Source of the DNA: Alistipes sp.
GTDB lineage: Bacteria; Bacteroidota; Bacteroidia; Bacteroidales; Rikenellaceae
DNA length: 64,000 nucleotides
Assembly: GCF_020026455.1 (NCBI RefSeq)
Contig: NZ_JAHHQJ010000001.1
Coordinates: 186,001 to 250,000 of the forward strand
Reading direction: 5' to 3'
This document shows positions 34,975 to 45,880 of this stretch, piece by piece (positions within the stretch are counted from its first letter, which is position 1; the number at the start of each line of letters is the position of its first letter). A program made the position numbers and the translations under genes. The notes beneath the pieces were generated by a model. That model was not told where the DNA came from. It made no database searches and worked only from the letters and a program-made list of their open reading frames with translations.

Positions 34975-35937
34975 CGAATTTATTTCGAGACATCGGCGGA
35001 AACACTCCGTTTCCGCCTGAAAATCCATCTCCGGGAGCGCGGCGATCCGTTCCAGTTGACGGCGGCAGAAGGCGCGGTGTGCCTCGCCCTGCGGGTTGCG
35101 CGGTCGGTGGGCTGCCGCGGCGACGATGGCTTCGGCCTGCGGGAGCAGACGGAGGGCCTCGTCCGTCAGGACTGCCGGGACGAATTTCTCCCAGACGTAG
35201 GCCACGGCCTGCGGCGCGGGATGTACCAGGTCGTCGGCATAGAAACGGTAGTCGCGCAGGTCGTCGGTAAGTATCTCGAACGCCGGGAAATAGGCCGTGC
35301 ACGGAAACCGTTCGGTCAGCTGTTCGGCGGCCAGCCGCAGCGTGGCCTTGCTCACGGCGTTGCCCGCCAGGGTGTCGCCCATGTGCCGTACGGGGCTGAC
35401 CGTCAGTATGATCTGCTTCCCGGCGAGCGGTCCCCAGATCAACTCCGCGAACGTCTCCACGATCTCCTCCACCGAAAGCCGTCTTCTGGCGAATTCCGCG
35501 GCGGGGCGTCGGTGGCAGTTGGCGACCGCTTCGCCCGCATGTTCGTAGACCCATGCCGTGCCGAAGGTCAGGACGATGCGGTCGGCCGTGCGGAGCTTTT
35601 CGGCCCCGGTCTGCCGCGCGGCGTTCATCCCTCGCAGGGCTTCGTCGGCCGAGGGGGCCGAGAAGTCGCCGTGGAAGTTGAAATGATACCACACCTCGCC
35701 GTCGAAGCCCAGTTCCCCGCGTGTCACGGGTGCCGGGTCGGCATAGCTGCGGATTGCCGCGGCGATGGAAAGCGGATTGAAAAGGATGCCCGAGGGGTTT
35801 TCCGTCACCCGGAATTTGGCGCCGGCGAGTTTCCGGGCGATGTGTGCGGCGAAGCACGATCCGAGAGCGAGGATTCGGTTTTCGTAGCCGATTTTCACCC
35901 CGAGGGGGCTGGTTTCGATTTCGGTGCGGAATTTCAT
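34972..35937 (-). CDS. GSCFA domain-containing protein
   Basis: A 321-residue protein carrying the eponymous motif in ALGSCFAAHIARKL (about residue 26), with TENPSGILFNPLS, VLTFGTAWVYEH and ILTVSPVRHMGDTLAGN as further family blocks. GSCFA proteins resemble the SGNH/GDSL hydrolase fold; the substrate is unknown. No signal peptide. The ATG at 35937 sits 6 bases from a -7 box; the frame continues upstream only over ispE. It is divergent from ispE with a 36-base gap. Confidence 0.8.
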   Translation of the reverse strand: MKFRTEIETSPLGVKIGYENRILALGSCFAAHIARKLAGAKFRVTENPSGILFNPLSIAAAIRSYADPAPVTRGELGFDGEVWYHFNFHGDFSAPSADEALRGMNAARQTGAEKLRTADRIVLTFGTAWVYEHAGEAVANCHRRPAAEFARRRLSVEEIVETFAELIWGPLAGKQIILTVSPVRHMGDTLAGNAVSKATLRLAAEQLTERFPCTAYFPAFEILTDDLRDYRFYADDLVHPAPQAVAYVWEKFVPAVLTDEALRLLPQAEAIVAAAAHRPRNPQGEAHRAFCRRQLERIAALPEMDFQAETECFRRCLEINS

Positions 35938-35973
35938 GGCGTACAAATGTACAAAATTTCTTACCTTTGTTCT
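35938..35973. promoter_or_regulatory. Divergent, probably leaderless promoters of the GSCFA gene and ispE
   Basis: Minus-strand TACATTTG (35944-35951) is 6 bases from the GSCFA start. Plus-strand TACCTTTG (35962-35969) is 4 bases from the ispE ATG. The palindrome GTACAAATGTAC (35941-35952) covers the GSCFA box. Confidence 0.55.
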
Positions 35974-36786
35974 ATGATTCTGAAAGCAAACTGCAAAATA
36001 AATCTGGGTCTGGACATCCTGCGCCGTCGTGCGGACGGTTTTCACGATCTGGAGACCGTCATGTTCCCCGTTGCGGGGCTTTATGACGAGGTGGAGGTGG
36101 TGCGCACCGCGGTCTGCGGCGCGACGTTCCAGGCCGAAGGGCTGGTCGTGGACTGCCCGCCCGAGGAGAACATCTGCCTCAAGGCCTTCCGGCTGATGCA
36201 GCGGCACTATGGTGTGGACGGGGTGGCCATCCGTCTCGACAAGCGCGTGCCCTTCGGTGCCGGGCTGGGCGGGGGCTCGTCCGACGGAACGGCGGTGTTG
36301 CTGGCCCTCAACGAGTTGTTTGCGCTGGGCCTGCCCGAATCGGAGCTGATCGCCCGGGCTGCAGAGCTGGGCAGCGACACGGCATTTTTCGTGCGCAACA
36401 CGCCGCAGCTATGTAAGGGAAGGGGTGAGGTGATGGAGCCTTTTGCGCTGAACCTGAGCGGTATGACGCTCGTTATAGTCAAGCCCGACGAGGGGGTTTC
36501 GACCCGCGAGGCCTATGCCGGGGTGCGCCCGAGGATTCCGGAGCTGCCGCTCGCGGAGCGTCTCGGACGGCCCGTTGCCGAGTGGCAGGGGCTGGTGACC
36601 AACGATTTCGAAGCGTCTGTTTTTGCCGCGCATCCGGCCATCTGTACCGCCAAAGAGCGTCTGCTGGCCGAAGGGGCTGTCTACGCCTCGATGTCGGGCA
36701 GCGGCTCGGCGGTTTTCGGGCTGTTCGCGAGGACTGCCAAAAGCGACATCCTGCGCCGCCTGTCGCCTTTCGTATTCGCCCTGTAA
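35974..36786 (+). CDS. ispE: 4-diphosphocytidyl-2-C-methyl-D-erythritol kinase
   Basis: Fourth step of the MEP pathway, ATP-dependent phosphorylation of CDP-methylerythritol. It is a GHMP kinase: the N-terminal KINLGLDILRRRADGFHDL, the glycine-rich ATP loop PFGAGLGGGSSDG (about residue 93) and the C-terminal SMSGSGSAVFGLF motif are complete. At 270 residues it is normal. The start at 35974 is fixed by the conserved N-terminus; the frame stays open upstream only over the GSCFA gene. ispD lies elsewhere in the window (11377), so the pathway genes are dispersed. Confidence 0.95.
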   Translation: MILKANCKINLGLDILRRRADGFHDLETVMFPVAGLYDEVEVVRTAVCGATFQAEGLVVDCPPEENICLKAFRLMQRHYGVDGVAIRLDKRVPFGAGLGGGSSDGTAVLLALNELFALGLPESELIARAAELGSDTAFFVRNTPQLCKGRGEVMEPFALNLSGMTLVIVKPDEGVSTREAYAGVRPRIPELPLAERLGRPVAEWQGLVTNDFEASVFAAHPAICTAKERLLAEGAVYASMSGSGSAVFGLFARTAKSDILRRLSPFVFAL

Positions 36787-37164
36787 TCCGCCGGGCCGGG
36801 GGCTTGGGGGCCGCCTGTTTTGCCGGATAAGAATTCCGGGGGGGCGTCGTGTCGTTTCGGCTCCGGGGTGTCGGGATGTAACTCGCCGAACAGCCGGGCG
36901 CCGGCTCGCGGAGCATGGCATCCCGTGGGGACCCTCGGGTTGCACCGGATCTCCACGGGGTTATCACTGGGTTTTTCAGTTTGTTGCGGGTTCCTTCGGT
37001 CGACCGCGGGGCGCCTTAAACAGTCTCGGGCTTCCCAACCAGTCGCAGATCTCTCCGGATTGTCACTGGGTTTTTCAGTTTGTTGCAGGCTCCTTCGGTC
37101 AACCGCGGGGCGCCTTAAACTGTCTCGGGCTTCCCGACCGGTCGCAGATCTCCCCGGCCGGGGG
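36787..37164. repeat. Spacer with 99-bp tandem repeat
   Basis: Noncoding interval between ispE and rpiB. Two head-to-tail 99-bp copies (36962-37060 and 37061-37159) differ mainly by transitions, and a partial third copy end lies at about 36938-36960. Frames stay open across it because 99 is divisible by three, but no start signal or family match makes it look like a gene. Confidence 0.8.
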
Positions 37165-37608
37165 CTACTTACATCCCGTTACGGGCATCTTGGTGATGCG
37201 CGCGATGTGGCGTCCGCCCTCGAACGTGGCGCCAAAGTAGGCGTTGAGCATCGCGACGGCTTCGTCGTTGGTGATGAAGCGCGCCGGGAAGACGATGATG
37301 TTTGCGTCGTTGTGGCGGCGGATCAGCGAAGCGATCTCGGTGTCCCAGCAGAGACCTGCGCGGATGCCCTGGTGCTTGTTGAGCGTCATGGTCATCCCCT
37401 CGCCCGAGCCGCAGAGCGCGACGCCGCATTCCAGTTCGCCGTTTTCGATCGCTTCGGCCAGCGGGTGGGCGAAGTCGGCATAGTCGACGCTCTCGGGCGA
37501 GTGTGCGCCGAAATCGAGCACCTCATAGCCCATGGCGTTGAGGTAACCCACCAGAAATTCTTTCATTTCGTAGCCGGCGTGGTCGCTGGCGATACCTATT
37601 TTTTTCAT
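37165..37608 (-). CDS. rpiB: Ribose 5-phosphate isomerase B
   Basis: Interconverts ribose 5-phosphate and ribulose 5-phosphate. The 147-residue protein shows the RpiB/LacAB pattern: MKKIGIASDHAGYEMKEFL, DFGAHSPESVDYADFAHPLA, and the active-site GVALCGSGEGMTMTLNKHQGIRAGLC with the catalytic Cys. The ATG at 37608 begins at the conserved N-terminus. A minus-strand -7 box TATCTTTG (37638-37645) lies about 30 bases upstream. The 3' end abuts the 99-bp repeats. Confidence 0.95.
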   Translation of the reverse strand: MKKIGIASDHAGYEMKEFLVGYLNAMGYEVLDFGAHSPESVDYADFAHPLAEAIENGELECGVALCGSGEGMTMTLNKHQGIRAGLCWDTEIASLIRRHNDANIIVFPARFITNDEAVAMLNAYFGATFEGGRHIARITKMPVTGCK

Positions 37609-37637
37609 CGTATTCGGTTTATTCGTGTCCGATATTA

Positions 37638-37645
37638 CAAAGATA
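37638..37645 (-). promoter_or_regulatory. rpiB: rpiB promoter -7 box
   Basis: TATCTTTG on the minus strand, 29 bases before the start codon. No clear -33 element. Confidence 0.45.
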
Positions 37646-37702
37646 CGCAAAAAACCGATCGTACGGCATGTCCCGGTCACGAATTTGTGTTAATTTTACG
37701 CC

Positions 37703-38068
37703 GTGAAGATTTTTCTTGCCATATTGGGCGGCGTGGCGTTCGTGCTGGGAGTCGTCGGCATCTTCGTGCCGCTGTTGCCCACGACACCGTTTCTGCTGCT
37801 GGCCGCAGCCCTCTGGGTCCGCTCCTCGCAGCGGCTCTACGAGTGGCTCCTGACCCATCGCTGTTTCGGCGAGTATATCCGCAACTTCCGTGAGAACAAC
37901 GCCATACCCCTGCGCGCCAAGGTCGTTTCCATCACCCTGATGTGGGCCACGATGCTTTACTGCATCTTCGTGCTGCTCGATGGGAGGTGGTGGGCCCAGG
38001 TCGCTCTGCTGGCCGTGGCCGTCGGAGTCACCTGGCACATCCTCTCGTTCGCAACCCTGCGAAAGTGA
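37703..38068 (+). CDS. DUF454/YbaN-family inner-membrane protein
   Basis: A 121-residue membrane protein that starts at GTG. The DUF454 pattern is complete: GVVGIFVPLLPTTPFLLLAAALWVRSSQRLY, then YIRNFRENNAIPLRAKV and two further hydrophobic segments. The function is unknown. A TAATTTTA box ends 4 bases before the GTG, like the other abutting -7 boxes in this window. It diverges from rpiB. Confidence 0.8.
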   Translation: MKIFLAILGGVAFVLGVVGIFVPLLPTTPFLLLAAALWVRSSQRLYEWLLTHRCFGEYIRNFRENNAIPLRAKVVSITLMWATMLYCIFVLLDGRWWAQVALLAVAVGVTWHILSFATLRK

Positions 38069-38143
38069 TTTCAGGGCTATTTCGGATTCCTCCGGAGGTC
38101 TTTCCGTCCGCTTGCAATCGGTTTCGACGTCCGCTGCGGCAAA

Positions 38144-38188
38144 TGCAGGACAACGCATTTGCTCATTGAGGCAGGAGGTTGTCCTGCA
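38144..38188. repeat. Perfect 11-bp inverted repeat downstream of the DUF454 gene
   Basis: TGCAGGACAAC (38144-38154) pairs with GTTGTCCTGCA (38178-38188) around a 23-base loop. It lies in a noncoding stretch before the bidirectional terminator. Confidence 0.6.
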
Positions 38189-38227
38189 ATCGGGACCAAC
38201 ACCCTGATGCTCCAATTGTTCTGATAC

Positions 38228-38256
38228 AAAAAAACGGACCGAAGTCCGTTTTTTTT
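38228..38256. terminator. Bidirectional terminator
   Basis: Stem ACGGAC/GTCCGT (38234-38239 with 38244-38249), 4-base loop, flanked by A and T runs. It ends both the DUF454 gene and the typA operon. Confidence 0.8.
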
Positions 38257-38569
38257 ATGCCAGATAGCGCTCTGCAACGCTTATCAGGAATCCGACCAGT
38301 GTGGCGTTGAGCAGCGTCGGCACCAGGCGGCTCTCCTTGCCCGAACTCACGATCGCCACGGGGATGGCTGTCATCAGCGTGACGCCCATGCCGTCGGCCC
38401 ACCAGGGCAGGTAGGGCAGGTTGCTGTAAAACGTAATGACGGCGGCGAACAGGTAGATGCAGAACGCCGCGAAGCAGGGGCGCAACGACGCTTTCTGGGC
38501 GATCATCGGGATGGTCACCAGCGCTCCGGCGGCGGCGCCCACGGCCAATGAGAGGGTGAAATGGTCCAT
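38255..38569 (-). CDS. Small hypothetical membrane protein after typA
   Basis: A 104-residue protein with three hydrophobic segments (about residues 5-24, 32-50 and 60-76) and a weaker fourth. I recognise no family. It begins 12 bases after the typA stop on the same strand and shares its terminator, so it is very probably co-transcribed with typA. Confidence 0.6.
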   Translation of the reverse strand: MDHFTLSLAVGAAAGALVTIPMIAQKASLRPCFAAFCIYLFAAVITFYSNLPYLPWWADGMGVTLMTAIPVAIVSSGKESRLVPTLLNATLVGFLISVAERYLA

Positions 38570-38581
38570 TGTCCCGGGGAG

Positions 38582-40384
<1,803 letters not shown>

Positions 40385-40403
40385 AAAAGTATATTTTGTG
40401 GTG

Positions 40404-40441
40404 CAAAGGTAACAAATTCTCGGGAATTTATACTACTTTTG
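40404..40441. promoter_or_regulatory. Divergent typA and aroB promoters
   Basis: Minus-strand TACCTTTG (40404-40411) for typA, with a leader of about 20 bases; plus-strand TACTTTTG (40434-40441) for aroB, 32 bases before its ATG. Confidence 0.55.
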
Positions 40442-40473
40442 CTTGTTTCTTAAATTTCTTAAAAAGTTAACTA

Positions 40474-41487
40474 ATGAAACCTGCCTTCAATGTGCGCCGT
40501 CAGAGCGATATTTTCATCGGTCCGCTGGCCGACATTCTCCCCGGGGTGCTCCCCAAAGGGCGGGTGGTGGTGGTCTCCGATGCCACGATCGACCGGCTTT
40601 ACCATCCGCTGCTGGCGCCGTACGATTCCGTGCTGATCGGGCTGGGCGAGAGCATCAAGACGATGCAGAGCGTAGAGATGATCTACCGCCGTTTCATCGA
40701 GTTGGGCGTCGACCGGTCGACCTTCGTGCTGGCGATCGGGGGCGGTATCGTGACCGACGTGGCGGGATTCGCCGCTTCGACCTACATGCGCGGCGTGAAA
40801 TTCGGATTTGTCCCGACGACGCTGCTGGCGCAGGTTGACGCTTCGGTGGGCGGCAAGAACGGCGTGAATGTCGATGGCTACAAGAACATGGCCGGGACCT
40901 TCACGCAGCCGCAGTTCGTCGTCTGCGACCCCGCGCTGCTGCGCACGCTCTCCGAGCGGGAGTTCCGGGCCGGGCTGGCCGAGGTGGTCAAGGCGGCGAT
41001 CATTGCCGATGCCGATCTGTTCGGCCGCATCGAGCGGACGACCTTCGAGGCGCTGCGTACGGATACCGATCTGTTGTCGGACGCCGTTTCGGCGGCGATC
41101 CGCGTCAAGGCCGACATCGTCGAGCACGACGAACGCGAGGCGGGCGACCGCCGCAAGCTGAACCTCGGGCACACGCTGGCGCATGCCATCGAGAAATGTT
41201 CGAACCGCATGAATCACGGCGAGGCCGTGGCGGTGGGAACGGCCTTGATCGCCGGGGCGGCCGTGAAGCTGGGGGTGCTGACCCGGTCCGACTGCGACCG
41301 GATCGTGCAGGTGCTGACGGCGCTGGGCTTCGACCTGACGCCTCCGGTGGAGGTGAAGCGGCTGCTTAAAGAGGTCGGCAAGGACAAGAAAAACGAAGAG
41401 GGCGTGCTGCGGATCGTCCTGCCGGCGGGCATCGGCGACTGCGAGGTGCGGCCAATGACGGCGGAGGCTTTTGCGGCGTTGTTTTAG
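40474..41487 (+). CDS. aroB: 3-dehydroquinate synthase
   Basis: Second step of the shikimate pathway, DAHP to 3-dehydroquinate, NAD- and metal-dependent. The NAD-binding AIGGGIVTDVAGFAASTYMRG, the VPTTLLAQVDASVGGKNGVN block and metal ligands in LNLGHTLAHAIE and MNHGEAVAVG are present. At 337 residues it is slightly short for the family but complete. A 13-bp bidirectional terminator separates it from the malic enzyme gene. Confidence 0.96.
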   Translation: MKPAFNVRRQSDIFIGPLADILPGVLPKGRVVVVSDATIDRLYHPLLAPYDSVLIGLGESIKTMQSVEMIYRRFIELGVDRSTFVLAIGGGIVTDVAGFAASTYMRGVKFGFVPTTLLAQVDASVGGKNGVNVDGYKNMAGTFTQPQFVVCDPALLRTLSEREFRAGLAEVVKAAIIADADLFGRIERTTFEALRTDTDLLSDAVSAAIRVKADIVEHDEREAGDRRKLNLGHTLAHAIEKCSNRMNHGEAVAVGTALIAGAAVKLGVLTRSDCDRIVQVLTALGFDLTPPVEVKRLLKEVGKDKKNEEGVLRIVLPAGIGDCEVRPMTAEAFAALF

Positions 41488-41534
41488 AGTGACCCCGGCG
41501 TGTTCGGGACAGCGGCCGGGCGCGGCCGATACAA

Positions 41535-41565
41535 AAAATCCGGTCGAATCAATCGACCGGATTTT
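41535..41565. terminator. Bidirectional terminator between aroB and malic enzyme
   Basis: A perfect 13-bp stem (41535-41547 with 41553-41565) and 5-base loop with A and T tails on either side. Confidence 0.88.
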
Positions 41566-41567
41566 GT

Positions 41568-42848
<1,281 letters not shown>

Positions 42849-42857
42849 CTCTCTCAT

Positions 42858-43178
42858 TTTCCGTTATTAACCTAATAGCATGAACGGCAAATATAACACA
42901 AAAATTGCTCCGGTCTTAACAATTTTTAGAATTTTCGGGGATTTTTTTAGAAACGGGACCTCCGTCCGCCGCCGCGGTCCGGGCGGGTGCGGGCGGTGTT
43001 TTCGGGGAGGAGGGGCTGGTGTTTTGGTGTGTTCGCTGTAGAGTTTCCGGGGAGGCGGGGGAGCGGGCATCGGTAGAATGGGTGCAGCGTTTCCGGCAGG
43101 GCTGCAGCGGTTATTTCGGCGCGGAGGGGGACGGTGCGCCGGGGCGTTTCAGCCCCCCCCCTCCGTCCGCCGCCGCGG
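42858..43178. other. GC-rich spacer between ruvB and malic enzyme
   Basis: A 321-base interval with no recognisable gene. It contains the malic enzyme -7 box (42888-42895) and a 21-bp direct repeat (42959-42979 and 43160-43180), whose second copy runs into the ruvB stop codon. A tract of nine C lies just before it. Confidence 0.55.
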
Positions 43179-44186
43179 TCAGAAGAGCGAGGCGGCTTCG
43201 TCGCGCGGATGGGTGAATCCGAGGTGCTGGTAGGCCAGCGGGGTCGCTTCGCGGCCGCGCGGCGTGCGTTTGAGGAAGCCCTCCTTGATCAGGAACGGTT
43301 CGTAGACCTCCTCGATCGTGCCGGCTTCTTCGCCCACAGCCGTGGCCACGGTGTTCAGACCCACGGGTCCGCCGTTGAATTTCTCGATGATCGTTCCGAG
43401 AATCTTGTTGTCCATCTGGTCCAGTCCGCGCGAATCGATGTTCAGCGCCGTGAGGGCGATGCGGGTGATTCCGAGGTCGATGTGTCCTTCGCCCTTGACC
43501 ATCGCAAAGTCGCGCACGCGGCGCAGCAGCGCATTGGCGATACGCGGCGTGCCGCGCGAACGCAGGGCCACTTCGTGGGCCGCGTCGTCGTCGATCGGGA
43601 CATCGAGGATGCCCGCCGAGCGTCGTACGATGCCCGCGAGCACCGGAGCGTCGTAGTATTCGAGGTGGCACTGGATGCCGAAGCGCGCCCTCAGGGGCGA
43701 GGTCAGCAGGCCGCTGCGCGTTGTGGCGCCGATGAGCGTGAAGGGCGCCAGCTCGATCTGGATCGAGCGGGCCGAGGGGCCTTTGTCCAGCACGATGTCG
43801 ATTTTGTAGTCCTCCATCGCCGAGTAGAGATACTCCTCGACGATGGGGCTGAGGCGGTGGATCTCGTCGATGAAAAGTACATCGCCCGGATTGAGGTTGG
43901 TCAGCAGGCCCGCCAGGTCGCCCGGCTTGTCGAGTACGGGGCCCGACGTGACGCGCAGCTGCGCCCCCATTTCGTTGGCAATGATGTTCGCCAGGGTCGT
44001 CTTGCCCAGTCCCGGGGGGCCGTGCAGCAGGACGTGGTCGAGCGAGTCGCCGCGCATGAGCGCCGCCTTGATGAAGATATGGAGGTTTTCGACGATCTTG
44101 TCCTGCCCGGAGAAGGTTCCCAGCTCCTGCGGGCGGATTTTGTTTTCGAATTCGAGATCGCTCTCCGTGTTGCGTACGATTGACAT
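43179..44186 (-). CDS. ruvB: Holliday junction branch-migration helicase RuvB
   Basis: The AAA+ motor that drives Holliday junction migration with RuvA. The N-terminal RPQELGTFSGQDKIVENL, Walker A GPPGLGKTTLANI, Walker B FIDEIHRL, sensor TLIGATTRSGLLTSPLRARFG and the winged-helix C-terminus (EPFLIKEGFLKRTPRGR) are complete. At 335 residues it is normal. Its -7 box (TATCTTTG, 44191-44198) is 4 bases from the ATG. ruvA is not adjacent. Confidence 0.97.
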   Translation of the reverse strand: MSIVRNTESDLEFENKIRPQELGTFSGQDKIVENLHIFIKAALMRGDSLDHVLLHGPPGLGKTTLANIIANEMGAQLRVTSGPVLDKPGDLAGLLTNLNPGDVLFIDEIHRLSPIVEEYLYSAMEDYKIDIVLDKGPSARSIQIELAPFTLIGATTRSGLLTSPLRARFGIQCHLEYYDAPVLAGIVRRSAGILDVPIDDDAAHEVALRSRGTPRIANALLRRVRDFAMVKGEGHIDLGITRIALTALNIDSRGLDQMDNKILGTIIEKFNGGPVGLNTVATAVGEEAGTIEEVYEPFLIKEGFLKRTPRGREATPLAYQHLGFTHPRDEAASLF

Positions 44187-44190
44187 GATG

Positions 44191-44198
44191 CAAAGATA
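44191..44198 (-). promoter_or_regulatory. ruvB: ruvB promoter, -7 box 4 bases from the ATG
   Basis: Minus-strand TATCTTTG, four bases, then the ruvB start codon; a predicted leaderless mRNA. Confidence 0.5.
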
Positions 44199-44337
44199 GC
44201 GATTTTCGGCAAATCTGCGCCCTTGAGGCGAAAAAACAATATGCCGGGGACCGCCGGTTCGGGGATGGTGCCGCAGACGGGGCCGGAGAACGTGTGCCAG
44301 AGAACGTGTGCCGGGGACGAGTGCCGGGGCAGGGCAT

Positions 44338-44369
44338 AAAAAATCCGGTCCGCAACGTGGCGAACCGGA
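44338..44369 (-). terminator. Terminator after the NigD-like gene
   Basis: A 10-bp stem with one G-U pair (44344-44353 with 44360-44369), 6-base loop, then a U6 run on the minus-strand transcript. Confidence 0.75.
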
Positions 44370-44390
44370 ACGACTGTCGTGAGGGAGCGG

Positions 44391-45122
44391 CTACTTCTCC
44401 CGCGGCAGGTCGAGCTTGATCTGCTGGCGGCCGTGCTCGTTGGTTTCGATGTGCAGGACAACGCCCTTCTTGCCTTCGAGCCGCTGGGCGAGCGGTGTGA
44501 GGTCGAACGAAACGTAGTAGCCGCCGGTATAGCCGATCGTGTCGCCGCCGGGATTGTGGCGCAGCTCCAGTTGCAGGTAGTCCGCGTCGGTGGCTTCGGG
44601 CTGCCCGGCGTCGGCGCTTCCGGCTCCCTGTTCGCCGGAATCCTTCACCTCGTTGACGATCACCGTGAACGAGTGTTTCGAATTGTCCGATACGGGGTAG
44701 AGGGCATAGAAGGTCAGCCACTCTTTTGTCAGGTGGAACGTGTTGCTCTGGAAGCCCGTCTTGGCATTGCCCAGCTCGGCGAGGCGGGCGGCGTCGGTCA
44801 CGACCTCCGAAGTGCCGGTGTAGATGGTCTCCAGGAGATAGAGGTCGATGTTGTAGTCGTAATTGGGAATACCGTTCTGGAGGGTGAACCAGATGATGAC
44901 CCGCTGCTTTTTGTCGGGATCGGGCTTGTAGCCCGGGACGCGCGACTTGTTGCTCGGGTAGAGTGTCTCCCCGTTGTCGCGCTGGAAGTAGTAGTCTCCG
45001 CCGTCAAGCGTGCGGACGGTGGTGATGAGCGTGCGGAGGTGTTTGCTGTCGTCGTCGTCGTTGCAGGCCGTGAAAGCGGTGGCGGCTATGGCTGCGATGA
45101 GGAATAAGCCCAATTTTTTCAT
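44391..45122 (-). CDS. NigD-like lipoprotein
   Basis: A 243-residue lipoprotein (signal MKKLGLFLIAAIAATAFTAC, then an acidic run NDDDD). The two-part NigD layout is seen: an N-terminal OB-like segment (GDYYFQRDNGETLYPSNK, RVIIWFTLQ) and a C-terminal beta-rich part (GYYVSFDLTPLAQRL, VLHIETNEHGRQQIKLDL). NigD proteins are Bacteroidetes-specific and poorly characterised. It is divergent from the ECF sigma gene with a 129-base gap. No TAnnTTTG box stands before its start, which fits control by the ECF factor; that last point is an inference. Confidence 0.8.
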   Translation of the reverse strand: MKKLGLFLIAAIAATAFTACNDDDDSKHLRTLITTVRTLDGGDYYFQRDNGETLYPSNKSRVPGYKPDPDKKQRVIIWFTLQNGIPNYDYNIDLYLLETIYTGTSEVVTDAARLAELGNAKTGFQSNTFHLTKEWLTFYALYPVSDNSKHSFTVIVNEVKDSGEQGAGSADAGQPEATDADYLQLELRHNPGGDTIGYTGGYYVSFDLTPLAQRLEGKKGVVLHIETNEHGRQQIKLDLPREK

Positions 45123-45251
45123 AATATCCAATATTTTATGTTACCTTTCGTTCTTAAAACGTCCGGCAGGGGCGAATACTGCATGGGGAATAAATTTTTT
45201 TCATCCGTGCAGTCTTTTGCCTCCCGCCGCATTTATAGAGTGTACAGAATA
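45123..45251. promoter_or_regulatory. Divergent control region of the NigD and ECF sigma genes
   Basis: It contains one plus-strand near-consensus box TACCTTTC (45142-45149), about 100 bases upstream of the sigma start. I found no housekeeping box placed for the NigD gene. An ECF-dependent promoter may lie here, but its motif cannot be named from one sequence. Confidence 0.35.
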
Positions 45252-45806
45252 ATGCAAATGGAGGAACAGATACTGGCCGAAGGGTGCAGGAAAGGGGACG
45301 ATACGGCTCGCAAGGAGCTGTACGACCGCTATGCCGGCCGTCTGTTGTCGATTTGCATGCGTTATGCCGCAGACCGCGCGACGGCCGAGGATCTGCTCCA
45401 CGATGCTTTCCTGAAGATCTACGGGGCGTTTGACCGCTTCACCTACCGGGGACCCGGATCGCTGCGCGCCTGGATCGAGCGGGTCACTGTCAACGTGGCG
45501 CTGGAGTGGATACGCAGCCGTTGCAAGCCGGGAAGCGTGACGCTCGACGAGGGAAAGGCCGCGGCGGAGGTGGCGGAGCCGGATGTCTCGGAGATGGCCC
45601 GCGTGCCGCGCGACGTGCTGATGCGCTTCATCGGCGAGCTGCCCGAGGGGTATCGGGCGGTATTCAACCTCTACTGCATCGAGGAGTATTCCCACCGCGA
45701 CATCGCCCGGATGCTGGGAATCAACGAGAAAAGCTCCTCTTCGCAGTTGTTCCGCGCCCGGGCTATGCTGGTCCGCAGGATCAGGGCCTATTTGGAGACG
45801 CACTGA
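45252..45806 (+). CDS. ECF-type RNA polymerase sigma factor
   Basis: A 184-residue sigma-70 family factor of the extracytoplasmic-function type. Region 2 (RKELYDRYAGRLLSICMRYAADRATAEDLLHDAFLKIY) and region 4 (MRFIGELPEGYRAVFNLYCIEEYSHRDIARMLGINEKSS) are both clear; region 3 is absent. A second ATG lies two codons downstream at 45258. The frame runs upstream to 45138 but without a family match. It is followed 74 bases later by a membrane-spanning anti-sigma-like gene, the standard arrangement for ECF control. Confidence 0.93.
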   Translation: MQMEEQILAEGCRKGDDTARKELYDRYAGRLLSICMRYAADRATAEDLLHDAFLKIYGAFDRFTYRGPGSLRAWIERVTVNVALEWIRSRCKPGSVTLDEGKAAAEVAEPDVSEMARVPRDVLMRFIGELPEGYRAVFNLYCIEEYSHRDIARMLGINEKSSSSQLFRARAMLVRRIRAYLETH

Positions 45807-45880
45807 AGAAGAGAGGATGCCGTTTCGGAATGTTTGAAAAATGAGGGATCATCCGGTGATGCCGGACCTACGATAGGACT

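Noticed and set aside
36938..37159. Possible CRISPR array
   Set aside because: The units are 99 bp, directly adjacent, without unique spacers, and no cas genes are present.
36820..37893. Coding region across the ispE-rpiB spacer and into rpiB, with a 33-residue repeat
   Set aside because: The frame is open only because 99 is divisible by three; it runs antisense into rpiB and lacks a plausible start.
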